From Succinimonas sp963628765 (lineage in GTDB: Bacteria > Pseudomonadota > Gammaproteobacteria > Enterobacterales > Succinivibrionaceae): DNA of 12,947 bases. A model generated the notes under the pieces. It made no database searches and was not told where the DNA came from. It saw only the letters and a list, made by a program, of their open reading frames with translations. This document shows, in pieces, positions 6,601 through 12,947 of this stretch. The DNA is taken from the NCBI GenBank assembly GCA_963628765.1, contig CAVGFV010000199.1:1-12947 (forward strand). Reading direction: 5' to 3'. Numbering within the stretch: position 1 is the first letter of the stretch; every line of letters begins with the position of its first letter. A program made the position numbers and the translations under genes.

Positions 6601-8007
6601 ATGCCTAATAACAATGTGAAAGCGTCTACAGGTGAACAGCTTTCTTCAAGACTTGGCTTTATCTTAATTGCAGCAGGATGCGCAATAGGTTTAGGTAATG
6701 TTTGGAGATTTCCGTACATAGTTGGAGAAAATGGTGGTGCAATCTTTGTACTCATTTATCTTCTGTGCCTTTTCTTTATGGGCATCCCTTGTGTTATGTT
6801 CGAACTTTCATTAGGGCGCTTTACTAGAAAGTCTATTGTAGCTGCATATGATGTAGCTGAGCCAAAAGGTAGTCATTGGCATCTCGCAAAATATGTGCTG
6901 TTTTTAGGACCATTTATTCTCATGGGGTTCTATACAGTATTAACAGGTTGGCTTTTTTACTATCTCTGCTCTTTTATTTTTGGTTCCTTTAATGATGTTT
7001 CTCTATTAAATGAAAGCGAAATAACTTCAGAAATAACTTCTAGATTTGATACTTTCCTACATGCCCCTCTAAAAATGTTTGCGGTTACTGTAGCTGTAAT
7101 TATCGCAGCCGCTTTTATTTGTTCTAAAAGTGTTGCATCAGGTGTCGAAAAATTTACTAAGCCAATAATGATTCTACTTTTATTAATGCTTGTAGGACTA
7201 GTTGTATATGCTTTTACGCTTGATGGTGTCGGTGAAGGTTTACGTTATTATCTATGGCCTAATTTTGAAAAATTTTCTGAAGTAGGTATCGGGAAAGTTT
7301 TTGTATGTGCAATGAATCAAGCGTTTTTCACCTTGAGTGTAGGTCAGGGCTCTCTTTTAGTATTCGGTAGCTATACAAACAAGGAACATACCCTTGTTAA
7401 TGAGTCTTTTTATATTGCAATAATTGATACTTTGGTAGCTATTTTGGCAGGACTTGTGATATTTCCAGTGTGTTTCACATTTGGAGTAAATCCTGACTCC
7501 GGTCCTAACCTGTTGTTTGTGACGATGATGACTGTTTTTTCATCTATGAAATACGGACAAGTCATCGGGGGAGTCTTTTTCTTCTTTATGTTCCTAGCCG
7601 CTTTTACCACTGTAACCTCCGTCTTTGAAGGGATAATAGCTTCTCTCAAGGATATGTGTGGCATAAAACGTAAACTTTCTGTTTTTATCAGCGTTGCTGT
7701 AATATTCTTGCTTGCTGTACCAGTGGTGTTAGGTTTTAACGTTTGGGAAAATATAAAACCTTTAGGTGAAGGTAGTAATATTCTGAGCTTCTTAGATTTT
7801 ATCGTAAGTACGAATATCCTTCCTTTAGGGGCGTTGTTCATTTCGTTATTTGTTTCATTTGCTTGGGGATTTGATGCATTTAGAAATGAAGTTAACGCTG
7901 GTGAGGGCGTAAAATTACCTAAGTTTTTAAAACATTACTTTAGGTTTGCCGTACCACTAATCATATTTTTTATTTTTGTTGTTGGATATTTTTCGCTATT
8001 TTCTTGA
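6601..8007 (+). CDS. NSS-family Na+:amino-acid symporter, copy 1
   Basis: Inner-membrane secondary transporter of 468 residues (neurotransmitter:sodium symporter family, LeuT fold), predicted to import an amino acid with Na+. TM1 has the signature SRLGFIL..GCAIGLGNVWRFPY, with the Na+-site Asn33 and the unwound helix. TM6 has FFTLSVGQG (242-250), matching the LeuT segment that contacts substrate and Na+, with Gln249 in the Phe259 position. TM8 has AAFTT for the second Na+ site. Asp276 in TM7 (IDTLVA) lies near the chloride region of animal homologues; an acidic residue there fits chloride-independent bacterial members. Hydrophobicity suggests 11 helices, usual for short bacterial NSS proteins. 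The start ATG 6601 lacks a strong ribosome site. It is first of three adjacent paralogues. Substrate is unknown; the aromatic leader upstream hints at aromatic amino acids. Confidence 0.9.
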   Translation: MPNNNVKASTGEQLSSRLGFILIAAGCAIGLGNVWRFPYIVGENGGAIFVLIYLLCLFFMGIPCVMFELSLGRFTRKSIVAAYDVAEPKGSHWHLAKYVLFLGPFILMGFYTVLTGWLFYYLCSFIFGSFNDVSLLNESEITSEITSRFDTFLHAPLKMFAVTVAVIIAAAFICSKSVASGVEKFTKPIMILLLLMLVGLVVYAFTLDGVGEGLRYYLWPNFEKFSEVGIGKVFVCAMNQAFFTLSVGQGSLLVFGSYTNKEHTLVNESFYIAIIDTLVAILAGLVIFPVCFTFGVNPDSGPNLLFVTMMTVFSSMKYGQVIGGVFFFFMFLAAFTTVTSVFEGIIASLKDMCGIKRKLSVFISVAVIFLLAVPVVLGFNVWENIKPLGEGSNILSFLDFIVSTNILPLGALFISLFVSFAWGFDAFRNEVNAGEGVKLPKFLKHYFRFAVPLIIFFIFVVGYFSLFS

Positions 8008-8039
8008 TAGCCTTTTAAATATTTATAGGAATCTTCAAT

Positions 8040-9437
8040 ATGACAGATATTGAGAGCGCAGGAAGAGGTCGTATTTCCTCACGTTTGGGGTTCATTTTGC
8101 TTTCTGCTGGATGTGCCATTGGACTTGGGAATGTGTGGCGTTTCCCATATATTGTAGGAAGCTACGGCGGTGCTGCTTTTGTAGCTATATACATAATCTG
8201 TCTTTTATTGCTTGGTATTCCTGTATTGCTTCTAGAACTCGCAATTGGTAGAAGTACGCAAAAAAGTGCAGTAAAAGCCTTTGATACTCTTGAAAAGCCA
8301 ACCGCAAAATGGCACATTTTGAAGTACCTAATGTTTTTAGGTCCATACTTTTTGATGTCGTTTTATACGGTTATTACTGGCTGGCTTCTGTATTATCTCT
8401 TTTCTTTTGCAACAGGAGATTTTATTGGTAGTGGGACGTTTGTATCAGAGTTAGCAAAAAATAATGTCTCCGAGATCTTTTCATCTTTAATTTCTGATCC
8501 TTGGTTAAATGTTTTATTGACTTGGATTGTGATTTTTATAGGTATCTTTGTTTGTATTTTTGGTGTGCACCACGGCGTCGAAAGATGTACCAAACCAATC
8601 CTAATTTGCCTTCTTTTCCTTTTAATCGGAATGACATTTTATGTTCTCACATTAGATGGAGCCTGGAAGGGTGTAGTGTATTACCTTAAACCTGATTTTG
8701 GGAAAATGCAGGAAACAGGCATCATAAAGGTTATTTGGGCTGCTCTGAACCAAGCATTCTTTACCTTAAGTGTAGGTCAAGGTGCAATAATGATCTTTGG
8801 AAGTTATATAAACAAAAAGCATTCTTTAGTTAGCGAAGCTTTATGGATAACTGGACTTGATACTTTTGTTGCCTTCCTTTCAGGACTCATTATATTCCCA
8901 TCTTGTATTAGTCTTGGTATTACGCCTGATGCGGGACCAACACTTCTGTTCCAAACCATGCTTTCTGTGTTTTCAGGAATGGAGTATGGGCATTTCTTCG
9001 GTGCCTTGTTCTTTATGTTTATGTTCTTTGCTGCTTTTTCAACAGTAATTACTGTTTTTGAAAGTGCGATTGCGAACTTTATGGAAATGTTCGAAATGAA
9101 TCGCTTAAAGGCATCCATTATAAATACTGTAATTTTCCTAGTTACAGCGTTACCTTGTTGTTTTTGTTTCAGCTATCTTTCAGACTTTAATATTCCTACG
9201 ATTGGAAATGTTATGGATTTTGAAGATTTTATGGAAAGCACAAACATTCTGCCATTAGGATCTTTGGGAATGGTTCTATTCATGGCGATTGGTTGGGGGG
9301 ATAACAATTTCCGTAACGAAGTGAATACAGGTACTGGTCTTAAGTTACCAAGATGGTTAAAGTTTTATTTTAATATAGTCTTACCTTTAATTATCGCTAT
9401 AGTATTCATCCTCGGATATTGCGATAAATTCCTGTAG
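8040..9437 (+). CDS. NSS-family Na+:amino-acid symporter, copy 2
   Basis: Second NSS paralogue, 465 residues, 32 bases after copy 1, with AGGA (8027-8030) 9 bases before ATG 8040. It keeps the family motifs: SRLGFIL and GLGNVWRFPY in TM1 with Asn31, FFTLSVGQG in TM6 from Phe240, AAFST in TM8 and the TM7 Asp (LDTFVA). Its TM6 binding segment is the same as copy 1, including Gln247, so these two may have overlapping substrates. Loops and the TM9-TM10 region differ clearly from copy 1, so the duplication is not recent. Expected to have 11 helices in the inner membrane. No gap with its own clear promoter precedes it, so it is probably transcribed with copy 1. Confidence 0.9.
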   Translation: MTDIESAGRGRISSRLGFILLSAGCAIGLGNVWRFPYIVGSYGGAAFVAIYIICLLLLGIPVLLLELAIGRSTQKSAVKAFDTLEKPTAKWHILKYLMFLGPYFLMSFYTVITGWLLYYLFSFATGDFIGSGTFVSELAKNNVSEIFSSLISDPWLNVLLTWIVIFIGIFVCIFGVHHGVERCTKPILICLLFLLIGMTFYVLTLDGAWKGVVYYLKPDFGKMQETGIIKVIWAALNQAFFTLSVGQGAIMIFGSYINKKHSLVSEALWITGLDTFVAFLSGLIIFPSCISLGITPDAGPTLLFQTMLSVFSGMEYGHFFGALFFMFMFFAAFSTVITVFESAIANFMEMFEMNRLKASIINTVIFLVTALPCCFCFSYLSDFNIPTIGNVMDFEDFMESTNILPLGSLGMVLFMAIGWGDNNFRNEVNTGTGLKLPRWLKFYFNIVLPLIIAIVFILGYCDKFL

Positions 9438-9451
9438 TACGAATTTAGAAA

Positions 9452-9471
9452 ATTAAATTTTACAATTTAAT
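9452..9471. repeat. AT-only inverted repeat between transporter copies 2 and 3
   Basis: ATTAAATT (9452-9459) and AATTTAAT (9464-9471) are perfect 8-base complements with the loop TTAC. All pairs are A-T and no U-run follows, so it is a poor terminator. It occupies most of the 68-base gap before the preferred start of copy 3 and could affect transcript stability or processing, or be chance in AT-rich DNA. Confidence 0.35.
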
Positions 9472-9505
9472 CAAGATAAAGGTGATTCAGAAAGGTTGTT
9501 GTTAT

Positions 9506-10918
9506 ATGTCAAGAAATTCAAATTCTGAACCAAAATTACGTGAGAAATTTGCGAGCAGATTAGGCTTTATTTTAGTTTCAGCTGGCTGTGCAATTGGTTT
9601 AGGTAATGTTTGGCGTTTTCCATATATCACTGGTGAATATGGTGGCGCTTGGTTTGTCCTTATTTATATTTTATTCCTTGTGATTATGGGGATCCCACTA
9701 CTTACAATGGAATTGGCAGTTGGTAGGGCCTCTGAAAAATCAATTGCAGAGTCATTTGATAAGCTTGAGAGTATAGGTAGTTCTTGGCATCGTAATAAAT
9801 GGTGGATGATCTTTGGCAACTATGTCTTATTAAGTTTTTATACGGTGGTTTCAGGCTGGGTTTTTTGCTACTTTGTTAATTATTTAGATGGCTCTTTTGT
9901 AGGCATACAACCATCAGAAACCGGAAATAATTTTCAAAAACTCACAACTGATTATTCACAAAGTCTTTTTTATACATTTATTGCAATAGCGTTTGGAATG
10001 ATTGTATGTTTTATGGGAGTTCGCCGAGGCGTTGAAAAAGTCTCTCGCCAGATGATGCAGTTACTTCTCATAGCATTATTCGGTTTAGCTATTTATGTGT
10101 TGTTTTTAAAGGATGCTACAAGAGGTCTAGAGTTTTATTTAGTACCTGATTTTGAAAAACTTAAAACTGCTGGTATTGGTAATGCAATATGTGCGGCGAT
10201 GGGGCAAGCATTTTTTACGCTAGGGTTAGGCGTAGGTTCTATGCAGATCTTTGGTAGCTATCTCAACAAGGATCGTAGCCTTGTAGGCGAAGCAACTTTA
10301 ATTGCATGTGTTGACACATTGGTAGCTCTTCTTGCTGGATTTATTATTTTTCCGGCAGCTTTTAGTTATGGAGTATCGCCAGATCAAGGCCCAAAACTTC
10401 TATTTATCACTTTAGTGAATGTGTTTAATGGCATCCCTTTTGGTCAGTATGTAGGCACGGTATTTTTCCTCTTAATGGTACTAGCCTCATTTTCAACATT
10501 GATAGCTGTTTTTGAAAATATCATTGCAGTGTCCATGGAGTTATTTAATATCTCTAGAGGAGTTTCTGTTGCTATCAATTTTGCCTTAGTTTTATTGCTA
10601 GCGCTCCCTTGTGTTTTGGGATTTAGTCTTTGGGATTCATTTACTCCTTTTGGTGCAGGAAGTAACGTACTAGATCTTGAAGACTTTATTCTATCTTGCA
10701 ACATTCTACCTTTAGGGGCTTTAGTGTATTTATTTTTCTGTATGAAAAAATCTGGCTTCGGGGAAGAACGTTTTTATAACGAAGTAAATACTGGTAAAGG
10801 ATTTAAATTATCACGTAAGCTAAGTTTTTATTTACGATATATATTACCGATTTTGATATTCGCTATATATGTATTTGGTTATATCGATAAGTTCAATTTA
10901 TTAGAAATGTTGGGGTAG
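9506..10918 (+). CDS. NSS-family Na+:amino-acid symporter, copy 3 (variant binding site)
   Basis: Third NSS paralogue, 470 residues from ATG 9506. GTG 9482 is in frame and would add eight residues, but AAAGG (9491-9495) lies 10 bases before ATG 9506 and the resulting N-terminus matches the length of the other copies. TM1 carries SRLGFIL and GLGNVWRFPY (Asn34), TM7 has the Asp (VDTLVA) and TM8 has ASFST. TM6 differs from its neighbours: FFTLGLGVG from Phe236, with Gly240 replacing the Ser equivalent to LeuT Ser256 and Val243 replacing the Gln of copies 1 and 2. A different substrate range is therefore likely. About 11 helices are expected. It ends 5 bases before rsmD. Confidence 0.9.
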   Translation: MSRNSNSEPKLREKFASRLGFILVSAGCAIGLGNVWRFPYITGEYGGAWFVLIYILFLVIMGIPLLTMELAVGRASEKSIAESFDKLESIGSSWHRNKWWMIFGNYVLLSFYTVVSGWVFCYFVNYLDGSFVGIQPSETGNNFQKLTTDYSQSLFYTFIAIAFGMIVCFMGVRRGVEKVSRQMMQLLLIALFGLAIYVLFLKDATRGLEFYLVPDFEKLKTAGIGNAICAAMGQAFFTLGLGVGSMQIFGSYLNKDRSLVGEATLIACVDTLVALLAGFIIFPAAFSYGVSPDQGPKLLFITLVNVFNGIPFGQYVGTVFFLLMVLASFSTLIAVFENIIAVSMELFNISRGVSVAINFALVLLLALPCVLGFSLWDSFTPFGAGSNVLDLEDFILSCNILPLGALVYLFFCMKKSGFGEERFYNEVNTGKGFKLSRKLSFYLRYILPILIFAIYVFGYIDKFNLLEMLG

Positions 10919-10923
10919 CTCAC

Positions 10924-11574
10924 ATGCGAATGAGTAATCGCGAAATTGAAAAACTTATGAAGGGTGAGCGCCTTAATTATAAAGATAAGCATCAAACGGG
11001 AACCAAGCCGGGTAGAGCAGGTGGCACTGTCCGCATTATAAGTGGTGCTTTTAAAGGTAGAAAACTTCCTGTTATAGATAGTGAGGGCTTGCGCCCTACA
11101 ACAGATAGGGTAAAGGAAACTGTATTTAATTGGCTCATGTTTAAGATAAACGGAGCACGTTGTCTTGATATGTTTTCAGGTTCAGGTAGTTTAGGTTTTG
11201 AGGCTGCCTCAAGGGGCGCTAGTGAAACAATACTTCTTGAGAAGTCCCATGAAGTTGCGATGAACCTAAAAAGAAACGTTGAACTTTTAAAATGTGAAAA
11301 CATCAGTGTTTATGAAACAGATGCACTAGTATGGTTAAAAAAATACCAGGGTGCGAAATTCGATGTGATATTTCTTGATCCGCCTTTTAGAAAGGGTTTT
11401 TTGGAAAAAGTTTTTGAATTGCTCCCCAATGTTGCAACCCAAGGAAGTCTTGTTTATGTGGAGCAGGAACTTGAGGAAACAACAACCCCACCTCAAGGTT
11501 ACGTACTCCAAAAGGAAGGTACTGCAGGGCAGGTCACTTATCGTCTTTATGAAATACAAAGTTTATCGTTTTAG
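10924..11574 (+). CDS. rsmD: 16S rRNA (guanine966-N2)-methyltransferase RsmD
   Basis: Transfers a methyl group from S-adenosylmethionine to N2 of G966 in 16S rRNA during 30S subunit assembly. Of 216 residues, the SAM-binding motif I is DMFSGSGSLG (82-91) and the catalytic motif IV is DPPF (152-155), as in the family. GLRPTTDRVKET and the C-terminal GQVTYRLYE resemble E. coli RsmD closely. The N-terminus is about 20 residues longer than in E. coli (198 residues), with a charged stretch before VRIISGAFKGRKLP. ATG 10924 is chosen because GGGG (10912-10915), inside the end of the transporter gene, lies 8 bases upstream; a second ATG at 10930 is too far from it. The 5-base gap suggests translational coupling to the NSS array, an unexpected partner for an rRNA methylase. 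Confidence 0.93.
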   Translation: MRMSNREIEKLMKGERLNYKDKHQTGTKPGRAGGTVRIISGAFKGRKLPVIDSEGLRPTTDRVKETVFNWLMFKINGARCLDMFSGSGSLGFEAASRGASETILLEKSHEVAMNLKRNVELLKCENISVYETDALVWLKKYQGAKFDVIFLDPPFRKGFLEKVFELLPNVATQGSLVYVEQELEETTTPPQGYVLQKEGTAGQVTYRLYEIQSLSF

Positions 11575-11601
11575 GTTTTTTGGGGTGTAGAAAAACTTTA
11601 A

Positions 11602-11623
11602 AAGTAAACGTTTGTTTTAGAAT
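11602..11623 (+). promoter_or_regulatory. PurR-type operator with a -10-like hexamer
   Basis: The 16-mer at 11602-11617 is centred on AAACGTTT (11606-11613), the palindromic core of the enterobacterial PurR operator (ACGCAAACGTTTTCNT); the flanks match only in part. TAGAAT (11618-11623) directly follows and fits a sigma-70 -10 hexamer, though no good -35 is seen. The site is 43 bases before the start of the purine permease remnant, a sensible position for purine repression. Operator identity rests on the core match and on gene context. Confidence 0.5.
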
Positions 11624-11660
11624 TTACATTAGTAGTAACGCCTAAGTATTGGATTTCAAA

Positions 11661-12931
11661 TTGAGAAAAATATTAGATAATTTTTTTGGCATTAAGGCCG
11701 CTGGCTCAAATATTAAGCAAGAAATAATAGCTGGAATAACTACCTTCGCAGCTATGTCTTATATCCTTGCAGTAAACCCTAAAATCACTAGGTGATGCAG
11801 GAATGAACCCTTCTGCAGTGCTTGTTGCAACTTGTTTAGCATCGTTTTTTGGTACTATGGTTATGGGGCTTAATGCCTTCTTTGCTTATACCGTGGTTAA
11901 TAACATGGGGTATAGTTGGCAAACAGCGCTATTTGTTATTTTTATAGAAGGGCTGGTATTTATCTTTTTGACAGCTTTTAATATACGTAATCTTGTTTAT
12001 CAAGCTTTTCCTAGTTCTATAAAATATGCTATCACCATAGGAATAGGTCTTTTTATAGCATTCATCGGTTTTCAAAATGCAGGTATTTGCGTTCAAAATC
12101 CTGATACTCTTGTTTCGGTCGTTGATTTTACGAAAGATTTTCATGGCAAGGGGATCATGGCTCTTTTAGCTATTATTGGCACACTAATGACCTTTGCTTT
12201 GCATTTAAATAAGGTGAAATTTGCTGTTATTATTGGCATTTTTGGAACATGGATTTTAGGAATATTCTGTCAGTTAATAGGTGTTTATGTTCCAGATGTA
12301 AGCAAAGGTTTATATTCCTTATATCCTGTTTTTGAATTTCATGGAGTTACCAATCTTACTTGAAACTTTTGCAGCTTGTTTTTCAATAGATTTAACAGCA
12401 GGAGATATCATAAAACTCTTGCCTGTTCTTTTTGCATTCTTATTTGTTGATTTTTTTGATACTTTGGGAACTCTTGTTGGAGTTGCATCTCGTTCTGGGA
12501 TAGCTGACAAAAATGGTAATTTTCCAAATATGAATAAGGCGTTAATGAGTGATGCTGTTGCTACATCGGTGGGAGCAGTGTTTGGTACATCAACTGTTAC
12601 TACATTCGTAGAATCCACAACAGGAATAGCTTCTGGTGGACGTACTGGATTAACGGCAGTCACTGTAGCTGTGCTATTTTTAATTTCAATATTTTTTGCA
12701 TCAGTTTTTGTTTCAATACCAGCTTTTGCCATTGCGCCATCACTTATCTATGTGGGCTTTTTGATGTTTCTAGATATTCAAAAATTACCATTCCAAGATG
12801 ATAAGTTATTTGAATTAATTCCTGCTTTCATCTGCGTTTTAGCAATGCCTTTATTTTATAGCATCAGTGAAGGTATTTCGTGGGGAATTATTGTAAGCGT
12901 ATTCGCAATCGTCGTATTTAAATTTTCATAG
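11661..12931 (+). pseudogene. NCS2-family purine permease (AzgA/PbuG-like), frameshifted remnant
   Basis: Relic of an inner-membrane H+-coupled purine base (adenine or guanine/hypoxanthine) transporter. Homology starts near TTG 11661 (FFGIKAAGSNIKQEIIAGITTF, then SYILAVNPK). The frame closes at TGA 11793-11795; an extra base near 11784-11791 moves it to a second frame reading GDAGMNPSAV. That runs to TGA 12361-12363, where another extra base near 12355-12361 moves it to a third frame (ETFAACFS, FVDFFDTLGTLVGVASR, GTSTVTTFVEST, ASGGRTGLTAV), ending at TAG 12931. Within the second frame the usual segment of about 13 residues ending in LAPGM is missing between VMG and LNAFFAY. The C-terminus after GISWG also seems short. 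The second and third parts, 186 and about 190 codons, could be miscalled as separate genes. The remaining family motifs are well kept, so decay looks recent or the lesions are sequencing errors. Confidence 0.85.
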
Positions 12932-12947
12932 AGCCCACATAAGATCC

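Noticed and set aside
11575..11660. Purine riboswitch before the purine permease
   Set aside because: The 86-base gap is too short to hold the conserved three-way junction plus an expression platform, and no matching core sequence is visible. The PurR-like site explains the context better.
12343..12366. Programmed +1 frameshift at ACT TGA in the permease, as in prfB
   Set aside because: The slip would restore the family reading, but there is no SD-like element at the close spacing prfB needs, a second shift exists upstream, and a conserved segment is missing. Gene decay is simpler.
11803..12931. Two separate small membrane protein genes in place of one permease
   Set aside because: Their sequences join end to end as consecutive parts of a single NCS2 protein, and the second ATG (12332) lies within the first part out of frame.
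1..12947. Mobile element, prophage, CRISPR or defence system
   Set aside because: No transposase, integrase, terminal repeats, spacer array or defence-type domains are visible in any frame.

Overview
The window is AT-rich bacterial DNA. The best taxonomic clue is the rsmD product: its 'GLRPTTDRVKET.FNWL' segment and its 'AGQVTYRLYE' C-terminus look like gammaproteobacterial RsmD. With the low GC, the many c-di-GMP signalling domains and three tandem Na+-coupled NSS transporters, this suggests an AT-rich gut-type gammaproteobacterium, for example near Succinivibrionaceae. That placement is inference; there is no rRNA here.

Layout. (1) 237-5764 (+): a two-gene c-di-GMP module. A PAS / degenerate-GGDEF / intact-EAL protein (predicted phosphodiesterase) is followed 5 bases later by a multi-pass membrane protein with an extracytoplasmic sensor region and an intact GGDEF domain (predicted diguanylate cyclase). 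A strong bidirectional hairpin terminator follows at 5792-5835. (2) 5847-6332 (-): a small glycine-rich, zinc-ribbon gene interrupted by an in-frame TGA exactly where the first ribbon has lost its first Cys pair. (3) 6333-6600: a divergent regulatory region with two inverted repeats, a 23-codon ORF in which 9 codons are Phe, Tyr or Trp, and a hairpin plus U-run overlapping its end. (4) 6601-10918 (+): three consecutive but diverged NSS-family Na+:amino-acid symporters. (5) 10924-11574 (+): rsmD, starting 5 bases after the third transporter. (6) 11602-11617: a PurR-like operator. (7) 11661-12931 (+): a broken NCS2-family purine permease with two +1 frameshifts and at least one in-frame deletion.

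How the parts fit. The first two genes are a linked pair able to remove and make c-di-GMP under different sensory inputs. The NSS array plus rsmD probably forms one transcription unit. The aromatic-rich leader ORF suggests the array is controlled by aromatic amino-acid supply and may carry aromatic amino acids. The purine permease keeps its purine-type operator although its coding sequence is decayed. No mobile element, CRISPR array, tRNA or rRNA was seen. The most novel-looking item is the candidate aromatic leader/attenuator in front of the tandem transporters.
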